Origin: Xanthobacter aminoxidans
Lineage (GTDB): Bacteria > Pseudomonadota > Alphaproteobacteria > Rhizobiales > Xanthobacteraceae
Reading direction: 5' to 3'
NCBI RefSeq assembly: GCF_023571765.1
Contig: NZ_JAMJXC010000016.1
Span: forward strand, 62,001 to 126,000
Length of the DNA stretch: 64,000 bases
Shown here: piece by piece, positions 8,110 to 15,622 of the stretch
Layout: each line of letters opens with the position of its first letter
Position numbering within the stretch: position 1 is the first letter of the stretch
Translations under genes and position numbers: made by a program
Notes under the pieces: generated by a model
What the model saw: the letters and a program-made list of their open reading frames with translations, nothing else
Database searches by the model: none
What the model was told of the DNA's origin: nothing

Positions 8110-8397
8110 TCAATCGTCGTCCCGGTCGGGGACCCGTTCAAGGCGCGCGGGGTCGAATTTCGCCTTCATCCGCGCCCCTTGCGGGTTGGTGGCGCGCACC
8201 TTGTAGCAGCCGTCGTCCGAGCGGATGGAAAGCACCGTCCAGCCTTCGGCCTCCAGCTTCTTCTGCAAAGCCTCACGCGGCTGCCAGTCGGCCAGAGGCA
8301 CATTGCAATCGTGCTCCGCGGCCGCCGGCGTGGCGGCGAGGCCGGCAACAATCAGGCCCGCCAAGATATTCCGCACTGCCAACCCCGAGCGTTTCAC
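8110..8397 (-). CDS. Small exported PepSY-like protein
   Basis: 95-aa protein with a signal peptide (about residues 1-27, ending TPAAA) followed by one PepSY-like domain (residues 35-85: EALQKKLEAEGW, then SDDGCYKVRATNPQG, then KAKFDPARLERV). The GTG start at 8397 is chosen because GGAAGGAG (8406-8413 on this strand) lies 8 nt before it; an ATG at 8448 would add a non-signal-like extension. The mature part has two Cys (31, 64). It diverges from the two-component system, and such proteins often sit beside sensor kinases as periplasmic modulators. A 17-bp box lies 44 nt before the start. Confidence 0.75.
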   Translation of the reverse strand: MKRSGLAVRNILAGLIVAGLAATPAAAEHDCNVPLADWQPREALQKKLEAEGWTVLSIRSDDGCYKVRATNPQGARMKAKFDPARLERVPDRDDD

Positions 8398-8441
8398 CGC
8401 ACGAACTCCTTCCGACCAAGCCTGATGAAAAGCACGCCAAG

Positions 8442-8458
8442 CTGACACTCACCTGAAC
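8442..8458 (-). promoter_or_regulatory. Putative response-regulator box, copy 1
   Basis: On the minus strand the sequence reads GTTCAGGTGAGTGTCAG: a TTCAG/GTCAG direct repeat with 11-bp spacing, as expected for OmpR-family dimers. It matches 14 of 17 positions with the box at 10565-10581, and both lie 44-45 nt before a start codon. Confidence 0.55.
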
Positions 8459-8530
8459 GCAGGGGCAGATTCTCTCGCCCGTTCCACGTTCGGCCGCGCT
8501 AGATTGCCATGCGCCCCGCCGAGGTGACAG

Positions 8531-9202
8531 ATGCGTATCCTGCTGATCGAAGACGATCCCGTCCTGGGCATGGCCGTGCGCGACCAGATCGTCGCGGACG
8601 GGCACGGCGCCGACTGGGTGACGCGCCTTGCCGACGCCGAGCACGCCGTCCATGCCGCGGCCTTCGACCTGATCCTTCTCGACCTCATGCTGCCCGACGG
8701 GCGCGGCTCCGACTTCCTGAGGAAGCTGCGCAGCACGGGCGACGCGACGCCGGTGATGGTGCTGACCGCCCGCGACCAGATCTCCGACCGCATCGCCGCC
8801 CTCGACGCCGGCGCCGACGACTATCTGGTGAAGCCGTTCGACCTGTTCGAGCTGTCGGCGCGCATCCGCGCCGTGGGGCGGCGCTACGCGGGTAATCCCA
8901 ACCCGCTGGTCACGCTCGGAGACATCGAGGTGGACCTTTCCGCCCGCTCGGTGCGCCGCGCCGGGCAGACCGTGGCCCTGACAGCGCGGGAATGGGCCCT
9001 GTTCGAGGCTTTCGTGCAGCGGCCACACCAGCTCATGTCGAAGCCGCAGCTGGAGGAACGGCTCTATTCCTTCGATGCGGAAGTGGAGAGCAACACCATC
9101 GAGGTCTATGTGGCCCGTCTGCGCAAGAAGCTGGGTGCCGACGTGATCGAGACCGTGCGCGGCATGGGCTATCGCCTCGGCACGCCGGGAGGCGGCGCAT
9201 GA
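8531..9202 (+). CDS. OmpR/PhoB-family response regulator
   Basis: 223-aa regulator. The receiver domain has acidic pocket Asp8-Asp9, phospho-acceptor Asp51 (LLDLMLPDG), Thr79 and Lys101 (VKPFD). The C-terminal winged helix (about 128-218) ends with VETRGMGYRL-type sequence (TVRGMGYRLG). It most resembles QseB/PmrA-type regulators. Its stop overlaps the kinase start by 4 nt. Genomic position, and the shared 17-bp boxes, suggest it controls the small PepSY gene and the flavin redox operon. Confidence 0.93.
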   Translation: MRILLIEDDPVLGMAVRDQIVADGHGADWVTRLADAEHAVHAAAFDLILLDLMLPDGRGSDFLRKLRSTGDATPVMVLTARDQISDRIAALDAGADDYLVKPFDLFELSARIRAVGRRYAGNPNPLVTLGDIEVDLSARSVRRAGQTVALTAREWALFEAFVQRPHQLMSKPQLEERLYSFDAEVESNTIEVYVARLRKKLGADVIETVRGMGYRLGTPGGGA

Positions 9203-10536
9203 GCGGACGCTGGAGCCTGCGCCGGCGCCTCGGCCTGTGGCTCGCGTTGTCGGTCGCCGCGCTGTGGCTCGCCGCGGCGACGGTCGCCGGTCTGGTGCTG
9301 CGGCACGAGATCGACGAGGTCTTCGACAGCGCGTTGCAGGAGGTGGCCCAGCGGGTGCTGCCCCTCGCCTATTCCGAGCTGCTCGCGCGCGAGGATGGGG
9401 CCGGCACGCACCACATGCCGCCCGTGGGTCCACACCGCGAATTCATCACCTATGTGGTGCGCGACGCCCAAGGCCGTGTGCTGCTCCAGTCCAGCGACGC
9501 CGAGCAGATGGCCATTCCCGCCGGGCTCGCCCCCGGTTTTCACACCACGCCCAGGCTGCGCACCTACACGGAAGCGGCGGTGCGGGGCACCGTCATCGTC
9601 ACCACTGCAGAGGAGCTGGACCATCGCGCCGCCGCGGTCGGGCGCGCGGTCATGGCGCTGATCTGGCCGCTGGTCGCCCTCGTTCCCATCGCGCTTGCCG
9701 GCGTCTGGATCACGCTTCGCCTCACCTTGAAGCCTGTGCTCGCCTTCCGCCATGCCATCGCCGCGCGGGGGCGGGGCAACCTGGCGCCGGTGCCGGAGCA
9801 GGGTTTGCCCGAGGAGATGGCACCCGTCGCAGGCGCCGTGAATGCACTCATGGAGCGCCTGCGCGGCGCGCTGGAGGCGGAGCGGGGCTTTGCCGCCAAC
9901 AGCGCCCATGAGTTGCGCACCCCCATCGCCGCCGCCCTGGCGCAGACCCAGCGGCTCGTGGCCGAGCTGCCGGAAGGACCGGCGCAGGAGCGCGCGCGCG
10001 CTATCTCAGGCGCGCTGCGCCGCCTCTCGCGCCTGTCGGAGAAGCTGCTCCAGCTCGCCAAGGCGGAAGGCGCCGGCCTGCTCGCGGAGGCACCGGCGCC
10101 GCTCGCACCGGTGCTGCGCCATGTGATCGCCGACCTCGACCGCCGGACCGACCGGGCGGGAGACATCGACCTCAGCATCACGGCGGAGGGCAGCCCCGTC
10201 AGCGATCTCGACCCCGACGCCTTCGCGGTTCTGGCACGCAATCTCATTGAAAATGCTTTGAAACACGGCGCGCCGGACACGCCGGTCCAGGTCCGCCTCA
10301 CCGCCGACCGGCTGGAAATCACCAACCATGGCGCCGTCGTTCCGGCGGAACGGATGGCCCAGTTGCTGCGGCCGTTCGAGCGGGGACCGACGGGGGCGGA
10401 GGGCTCTGGCCTCGGCCTCGCCATTGCCGCCGCCATCTGCCGCGGGGCGGGGCTGGTGCTGGAAATCGCCTCGCCCATCCCAGGGGCGGCGGAGGGCTTC
10501 AGCGCCGTCGTGCGCTTTCCCGAAGCGCGATCCTGA
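9199..10536 (+). CDS. Sensor histidine kinase
   Basis: 445-aa inner-membrane kinase. Two TM segments (about 11-33 and 150-173) enclose a periplasmic sensor of roughly 115 residues; then follow a short linker, an H-box with His237 (NSAHELRTPI), the N-box NLIENALKHG, and the G-box GSGLGLAI. The periplasmic loop has several His residues (HH at 71-72, His79, His115), compatible with metal or redox sensing, but this is speculative. The ATG at 9199 overlaps the regulator's stop (ATGA). Confidence 0.93.
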   Translation: MSGRWSLRRRLGLWLALSVAALWLAAATVAGLVLRHEIDEVFDSALQEVAQRVLPLAYSELLAREDGAGTHHMPPVGPHREFITYVVRDAQGRVLLQSSDAEQMAIPAGLAPGFHTTPRLRTYTEAAVRGTVIVTTAEELDHRAAAVGRAVMALIWPLVALVPIALAGVWITLRLTLKPVLAFRHAIAARGRGNLAPVPEQGLPEEMAPVAGAVNALMERLRGALEAERGFAANSAHELRTPIAAALAQTQRLVAELPEGPAQERARAISGALRRLSRLSEKLLQLAKAEGAGLLAEAPAPLAPVLRHVIADLDRRTDRAGDIDLSITAEGSPVSDLDPDAFAVLARNLIENALKHGAPDTPVQVRLTADRLEITNHGAVVPAERMAQLLRPFERGPTGAEGSGLGLAIAAAICRGAGLVLEIASPIPGAAEGFSAVVRFPEARS

Positions 10537-10564
10537 CAGCAAGCTGAACGCGATTCAGCAGGGG

Positions 10565-10581
10565 GTTCAGGCGGCTGTCAG
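10565..10581 (+). promoter_or_regulatory. Putative response-regulator box, copy 2
   Basis: GTTCAGGCGGCTGTCAG, 45 nt before the His/Asp-rich gene. It has the same 11-bp-spaced direct repeat and the same distance to the start codon as the copy at 8442-8458. A further TTCAG half site and an inverted pair GCTGAA-CGCGA-TTCAGC lie just upstream. Confidence 0.55.
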
Positions 10582-10626
10582 GTTGGTTCGAGAGGGTGTC
10601 AGCGTCATCAAACGCCGGAGCCCTCC

Positions 10627-10980
10627 ATGAAGACGCGCACCCTGATCGGGACCGCCCTCCTCCTCTCCACCGCCGGCCTCGGCGTGGCGCTGGCGGCGAC
10701 CCAGATCGACCATCTCGATCTCCCCTTCCACAGCCGTGACGACGCCCCCCGCGCCGACGTCCGCCCCCTCCGTCTCGCCGACAACGACCACCGGCGCGAG
10801 GGCAAGGAGCGCCATCACGGCCGCCATCACGACGATGATGATGACGACGACGACGATGACGGCCGCCCGGGTGCCCGGCCCGGTGCCGTTCCGCAGAACG
10901 GCCCGGCCGATCCCGCCGCGCCGGTGCCGGACAACGGCCTGTTCCAGGGCAAGGCCCGGCCCAAGGTCGAGGTGCAGTGA
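10627..10980 (+). CDS. Exported His/Asp-rich low-complexity protein
   Basis: 117-aa protein of no recognised family. A signal peptide (about 1-24, ending ALAA) is followed by an acidic/basic region and the cluster RHHGRHHD leading into ten consecutive Asp residues (encoded by GAY codons at 10831-10860), then a Pro/Ala-rich tail. The composition suggests a flexible periplasmic metal-binding protein (Fe, Ni or Ca). It is the first gene after the putative regulator box and precedes the DUF2271 gene by 39 nt, so it should be induced with the flavin redox module. Confidence 0.72.
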   Translation: MKTRTLIGTALLLSTAGLGVALAATQIDHLDLPFHSRDDAPRADVRPLRLADNDHRREGKERHHGRHHDDDDDDDDDDGRPGARPGAVPQNGPADPAAPVPDNGLFQGKARPKVEVQ

Positions 10981-11019
10981 CACTCGGCCGACTCCGCACC
11001 CCTTCAAAGGACTAATCAG

Positions 11020-11490
11020 ATGAAATTCGTTCTTCCCGCCGTGGCGGCCACCGCCACCCTGCTGTCGCCGGTGCTGGCCGAGGCACGGCAGGTCACCTTC
11101 GAGACCACCCTGAAGCCTTACGGCGGCAACGGCGCCTATGTGGTGCTCTATGTCACCGATGCGGCCGGCGCCTACAAGGGCACGCTCTGGATGGCCGGGG
11201 GCAAGGCGAAATACTACCGCCACCTCTCCGACTGGCAGCGCGCCTCCGGCGGGCGCCCCGCCGAGATCGACGGTATCACCGGCGCCAGCGTCGGCTCCGG
11301 CAAGACGCTGAAGATCACCCTCGATCTCGCCGATGCCATGATCGATGCCGGCTACCAGGTCCATGTGGACACGGCGGTGGAGGACGGGATGGACAATCCC
11401 TCCGAGGTGGTCGCCCCCCTCGCCGCAAGCGCGTCCGGCAAGCCCGTCGCCGGCAAGGGCTATGTGAAATCCTTCACCGTCACCTTCTGA
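11020..11490 (+). CDS. DUF2271 periplasmic protein with flavinylation motif
   Basis: 156-aa exported protein. A signal peptide of about 20-22 residues (ending LAEA) precedes a DUF2271 domain, which occurs with ApbE and PepSY reductases in extracytoplasmic flavin electron-transfer loci. Residues 84-90 read DGITGAS, matching the ApbE target pattern D-x-x-(S/T)-G-A-(S/T); Ser90 would carry FMN by phosphoester linkage. It is followed after 23 nt by the transmembrane reductase and then apbE, as expected for substrate, electron donor and modifying enzyme. The redox partner or final acceptor is unknown. Confidence 0.87.
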   Translation: MKFVLPAVAATATLLSPVLAEARQVTFETTLKPYGGNGAYVVLYVTDAAGAYKGTLWMAGGKAKYYRHLSDWQRASGGRPAEIDGITGASVGSGKTLKITLDLADAMIDAGYQVHVDTAVEDGMDNPSEVVAPLAASASGKPVAGKGYVKSFTVTF

Positions 11491-11513
11491 TCCCCCTTCG
11501 GACACCCCCCAAA

Positions 11514-13721
11514 ATGCTTCGCCGCCTCCATGGCCTGCCCGGCATCGCGCTGGCGCTGGCCCTTGCCGTCACCGCCCTCTCCGGCACGGTCCTCTCCGTG
11601 CAACCGGCGCTGAACCACGTTGCCGCCCCGGCCATACCGGCATCCGCCAGCGTCGCGGACGTCGCGGGTGCGGTCGCCGCGCGCCATCCCGGCGTCAGCG
11701 CCATCCGGCTGCGGGCGGACGGCAGCCTCACGGCGGCCTTCGACGATGATGGCACGCGTGGCGTGGAGCGAATCGATCCCGCCACCGGCGCGGGGCTTGG
11801 GCCTTACGCGGTGTCGGACACCACCCGCTTCGTCACCAACCTGCACCGCGCCTTCCTCATGGGCGATGCGGGGCGCGTGGCGGCGGCCATCGGCGCGCTG
11901 GCGATGCTGGGGCTCTCCGTCTCCGGCCTCCTGCTGCTGGCCCGCCGGCTCGGCGGCATGGGGGCGCTGCTGCGGCCCATCCGCGGCACCCCGGCGCAGC
12001 GCTGGCATGGCGAACTCGGCCGGCTCGCGGCCGTGGGCCTGATCCTGTCGTCGCTGACCGGCCTGTGGATGTCGGCCGGCACTTTCGGGCTTCTGCCCGA
12101 AACGGGAGCGACCACCCCCGCCGTCACCGCCAGCGGTGGCGCGCCGGCGCCCATCGGGACGCTCACCGGCCTGAACAGCGTGAAGCTCCGGGATCTGCGC
12201 GAACTCACCTTCCCCGACCCCGCCGACCCTACCGACGTCTTCACCCTCGTCACCGCCGATGGCGAGCGGCTGGTGGATGCCGCCACCGGCGCCACCCTCG
12301 CCATGACGCCGGCGACGGCGCTGGAGCGGATGAACGACCTCGTGCGCACGCTCCACACCGGGCGTGGCGCCTGGGTGCTCGGCCTTTTGCTGGGTCTCGC
12401 CTCGGCCATGGTCCCCGTGCTCGGCGGAACGGGCCTCGTCCTGTGGCTGCGGCGGCGGGCGGCACGGCCGCGCATCGCCGCCAACGTCCCGGCGCGGGCG
12501 GCGGATACGGTGATCCTCGTGGGCAGCGAGGGCAATTCCACCTGGGGTTTCGCGGGCACCCTGCACGCGGCCCTCGCCGCCGCCGGCCACAAGGTCCACA
12601 CCGCCGCCATGAATGATGTAAGCGCGGCGCATATGGCCGCCCCGCGGCTGCTGGTGCTCGCCGCCACTTATGGCGAGGGCGCGGCGCCGCAATCGGCCAG
12701 ACACTTCCTGTCCCGCCTCGCAAAGCTGCCGGGTCAACCGGCTGTGGCGGTGCTGGGCTTCGGCGATCGCAGCTTCCCCCATTTCTGCCGGTTCGCGCGC
12801 GACGTCGCCGATGCGCTGGATGCGCGCGGCTGCCAGCAGCTCCTGCCCATGAAACGGGTGGATCGCCGCTCGCCTCAGGAATTCGCCCAATGGGGTCACG
12901 ATCTGGGGGATGTGCTGGGGCACGATCTCGTGCTCACCCACGTGGCGGAGCCGCCGAAGACCACCCGGCTGGTGCTCGCGGGGCGCGAGCTTTACGGCGA
13001 GGCGGTGGGCGCACCCGTGGCGATCCTGCGCTTCACGGCGCCCGTTGACCCGCGCACCGGCGCGCCACGCCCCCTGCCTGCCTTCGAGGCCGGCGACCTC
13101 GTGGGCATCGTGCCGCCTGTGAATGAGAAGCTTGGCGAGGCCATGCCGCGCTTCTATTCGCTGGCCTCCTCCACCCGCGACGGCGTGCTGGAAATCTGCG
13201 TGCGGCTGCGCGAGGGCGGCCTGTGCTCCCCCTTCCTGCACGGGCTCCGGCCCGGCAAGGGCATCGATGCCTTCATCCGGGAAAATCCGACCTTCCGTCC
13301 GGCCAAGGGACGCGGCCCGCTCATCCTCATCGGCGCGGGGGCCGGCATCGGGCCGCTGGCCGGGTTCGTGCGGGCCAATGCGGCGGGCCGGCCGGTGCAT
13401 CTCTATTGGGGCGGGCGGAGCGCGGCGTCCGACTTCCTCTATGAGCATGAACTCGCCCAGCACCTCGCCGAGCGGCGGCTGACGACGCTGCGCACCGCCT
13501 TCTCGCGGGATGCGGACGAGAACGCCTATGTGCAGGACCGCATTGCCGCCGACGCCCCGCGCCTGCGGGAACTGGTGAAGCAGGGCGCGCAGATCCTCGT
13601 CTGCGGCGGCCGGGATATGGCCGAGGCCGTGACCCGCGCGCTGGAGCCGGTGGTGCGCCCGCTGGGCCTCGACCTTCCCACACTCAAATCGAGCGGACGC
13701 TATGTCGAAGATGTCTATTGA
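11514..13721 (+). CDS. Membrane PepSY / flavodoxin / FNR-type fused reductase
   Basis: 735-aa electron-transfer protein. Residues 1-312 are a PepSY-associated membrane part with four TM helices (about 11-30, 122-145, 170-190, 285-311) and conserved His6, His111, His165 and His281, probable b-heme ligands. Residues about 333-475 are a flavodoxin (GSEGNSTWGFAG FMN loop, ATYGEGAAP). Residues about 485-735 are a ferredoxin-reductase-like module with FAD motif RFYS (546-549), NAD(P) motif GAGAGIGP (607-614) and terminal aromatic Tyr735. It would move electrons from cytoplasmic NADPH through FMN and FAD and heme to the periplasmic flavoprotein. Overlaps apbE by 20 nt. Confidence 0.9.
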   Translation: MLRRLHGLPGIALALALAVTALSGTVLSVQPALNHVAAPAIPASASVADVAGAVAARHPGVSAIRLRADGSLTAAFDDDGTRGVERIDPATGAGLGPYAVSDTTRFVTNLHRAFLMGDAGRVAAAIGALAMLGLSVSGLLLLARRLGGMGALLRPIRGTPAQRWHGELGRLAAVGLILSSLTGLWMSAGTFGLLPETGATTPAVTASGGAPAPIGTLTGLNSVKLRDLRELTFPDPADPTDVFTLVTADGERLVDAATGATLAMTPATALERMNDLVRTLHTGRGAWVLGLLLGLASAMVPVLGGTGLVLWLRRRAARPRIAANVPARAADTVILVGSEGNSTWGFAGTLHAALAAAGHKVHTAAMNDVSAAHMAAPRLLVLAATYGEGAAPQSARHFLSRLAKLPGQPAVAVLGFGDRSFPHFCRFARDVADALDARGCQQLLPMKRVDRRSPQEFAQWGHDLGDVLGHDLVLTHVAEPPKTTRLVLAGRELYGEAVGAPVAILRFTAPVDPRTGAPRPLPAFEAGDLVGIVPPVNEKLGEAMPRFYSLASSTRDGVLEICVRLREGGLCSPFLHGLRPGKGIDAFIRENPTFRPAKGRGPLILIGAGAGIGPLAGFVRANAAGRPVHLYWGGRSAASDFLYEHELAQHLAERRLTTLRTAFSRDADENAYVQDRIAADAPRLRELVKQGAQILVCGGRDMAEAVTRALEPVVRPLGLDLPTLKSSGRYVEDVY

Positions 13722-14676
13722 TGCGGGTCGGGATGCGACGGCGCTCCGCCGCCGCGCCCTGAGCGGCCCGGCCATGGGTGCGCGCTGGTCCGCCACCTTC
13801 TTCGCCGCCGACGATGTGGACGAAGCGGCGCTCACCCGCCGCCTCCAGGGCGCGGTGGAGCGGGTGGAACAGCAGATGTCCACCTTCCGGCCCGACTCCG
13901 ATCTGGAACGGCTGAACGCCGCCCCCATCGGGGCGTGGAGGCCCATCCCCCGCGAGCTGATGCACGTCCTCTCCACCGCGCTGGAGATCGGCCGCCTCTC
14001 CGGCGGGGCGTTCGACATCGGGGTGGGCGATCTGGTCCGGGCTTGGGGCTTCGGCGGAGCGCCGGGACCTGATGGCGGACGCATCGCGGGGCTTGCCGGC
14101 CGCCCCTCCTTCGAGCCGCCCAAGACCTTGCAGCTCGATCCGGCCGGCTTTCGCGCCCGCCGTCTGGCGCCGCTCCGGCTCGATCTGGCCGGCATCGCCA
14201 AGGGCTTCGGCGTAGATGAGCTGGCCCGCGAGATGCGCGCGTCCGGCCTCTCCTCCTTTCTGGTGGGCATCGACGGCGAGATGCGCGCCGAAGGCCTGAA
14301 GCCGGACGGCCGGCCGTGGACGGTGGCCCATGAGCGGCCCTCCGTGGGGGAGCGGGATATCCTCGGCGTGCTGGAACTCTCCGGCGCCGCCGTCGCCACC
14401 TCGGGCACTTATCGCCATCGGGTGGAGGTGGGCGGGCGCGTGCTCTCCCACACCATGGACCCGGCGCGGGGGGCGCCGCTGGAGAACGACCTCTCAGCCG
14501 TCACCGTGCTCGGCGCCACATGCATGGCGGCGGACGCCTGGGCGACCGCTTTGCTGGTGCGCGGGGCAAGCGAGGGGCCAGCCCTCGCCCGCCGCCTCGG
14601 CCTCGCGGCGCTGTTCGTCCGCGCGGACGGCACAATGGAGGGGACGGGCCCGCTGGCTCAGCCCGCCGGGGCGTAG
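13702..14676 (+). CDS. apbE: FAD:protein FMN transferase
   Basis: 324-aa ApbE, which uses FAD to attach FMN to Thr/Ser of exported proteins. Family motifs are present: GPAMGARWS near the N-terminus, GVGDLVRAWGFG, DLAGIAKGFGVDEL, ATSGTYRHR...SHTMDP and the Mg-binding AADAWATA. The glycine-rich NIGGE-type segment reads GIDGEM. Unlike most ApbE proteins it shows no signal peptide or lipobox; it begins 24 residues before the catalytic domain. It overlaps the reductase gene by 20 nt and presumably flavinylates the DUF2271 protein two genes upstream. Confidence 0.9.
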   Translation: MSKMSIDAGRDATALRRRALSGPAMGARWSATFFAADDVDEAALTRRLQGAVERVEQQMSTFRPDSDLERLNAAPIGAWRPIPRELMHVLSTALEIGRLSGGAFDIGVGDLVRAWGFGGAPGPDGGRIAGLAGRPSFEPPKTLQLDPAGFRARRLAPLRLDLAGIAKGFGVDELAREMRASGLSSFLVGIDGEMRAEGLKPDGRPWTVAHERPSVGERDILGVLELSGAAVATSGTYRHRVEVGGRVLSHTMDPARGAPLENDLSAVTVLGATCMAADAWATALLVRGASEGPALARRLGLAALFVRADGTMEGTGPLAQPAGA

Positions 14677-14708
14677 AGACGGCGCCGGTCCTCATGGCGC
14701 CGGGCGTC

Positions 14709-15464
14709 TCACTGGGCCAGGAAGCCGCCGTCCACCGCCAGCACGTGGCCCGTCACCATGGCCGCCATGGGGCTCGCGAGGAACAGGATGGCGTCCGCCA
14801 CCTCCTCCGGCTCGGCGATGCGGCCGAGCGGCATCAGCTTCTCAATGGCGGCGAGCTTGTCCGGGTCGCGCATCAGCGGATCGATGAAGGGCGTGCGCAC
14901 CCAGGTGGGCGCAACCGCATTGACGCGGATCTTCACCGGCGCCAGCTCGATGGCCAGCGCGCGAGTGAAATTCACCACCGCCCCCTTGCTCGCCTGATAG
15001 GCGGGGTTGGGATAGGGCCCGCCGCCGCTCAGCCCCATGATGGACGAGACGTTCACGATGGCGCCGCCGCCCCGCGCCGTCATGGACGGCACCGCCGCCC
15101 GCGCGCAGAGGAAGCCGCCGGTGACGTTCACCGCGAACACCTTCTCCCAGTCGGCGAGCTGGAGTTCCGTCAGCCCCTTGCGGATGGAAAGGCCGGCATT
15201 GTTCACGAGGATGTCGAGGCCGCCATGACCGGCCGCCACCTGCCCGAACGCGGCAGAGACCGCCGCCTCGTCGGTCACATCGAACGCCAGCGCCTCGGCG
15301 CCGGGGATGCCGGCGGCGGCGCGCGCGGCGGCCTCCCCGTCCCGGTCGGCGAGGATGACGCGGGCGCCGGCCTCCGCCATGGCGGTTGCGGCGGCAAGGC
15401 CGATGCCGCTCGCCCCGCCCGTCACCACCGCCACCCGTCCTGTCAGATCGAGCCTTCGCGCCAT
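14709..15464 (-). CDS. SDR family oxidoreductase (FabG-like)
   Basis: 251-aa SDR. Start at 15464 is where family similarity begins (MARRLDLTGRVAVVTGG); it has TGGASGIG, NNAG, Ser in VNVSSIMG and YQASK, ending HVLAVDGGFLAQ. It is convergent with apbE (32 nt apart) and divergent from the MFS gene, so it is probably a single-gene unit. FabG-like or gluconate-5-dehydrogenase-like; no context to pick a substrate. Confidence 0.87.
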   Translation of the reverse strand: MARRLDLTGRVAVVTGGASGIGLAAATAMAEAGARVILADRDGEAAARAAAGIPGAEALAFDVTDEAAVSAAFGQVAAGHGGLDILVNNAGLSIRKGLTELQLADWEKVFAVNVTGGFLCARAAVPSMTARGGGAIVNVSSIMGLSGGGPYPNPAYQASKGAVVNFTRALAIELAPVKIRVNAVAPTWVRTPFIDPLMRDPDKLAAIEKLMPLGRIAEPEEVADAILFLASPMAAMVTGHVLAVDGGFLAQ

Positions 15465-15622
15465 ATGCCGTCCCCGGTTCCGCCGTGCCGCCGTCGCGGC
15501 CGAGAGGAGAGGTGATAGAAGATCGCCCGGCCGATCTCCAGCCTTGCGCCGCAGGCCGGACCCGCATGACAAGACCTGCCGCCTTCGACTAGAACACAGC
15601 CTTACACAGCGACGATGGATCG

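Noticed and set aside
8449-8530. Considered whether the box at 8442 belongs to the response-regulator gene's own promoter
   Set aside because: Orientation and the 44-nt spacing match the divergent PepSY gene, as in the second copy; autoregulation remains possible but is not specifically supported.
10831-10860. Trinucleotide repeat as a possible CRISPR or regulatory array
   Set aside because: It is an in-frame Asp-codon run inside a coding sequence, with no spacers.
11460-14408. A 982-codon open frame on the strand opposite the flavin redox operon
   Set aside because: It lies antisense to four genes with clear domains; long opposite-strand frames are expected in DNA this rich in G+C, and its translation is low-complexity Arg/Pro/Ala/His sequence.
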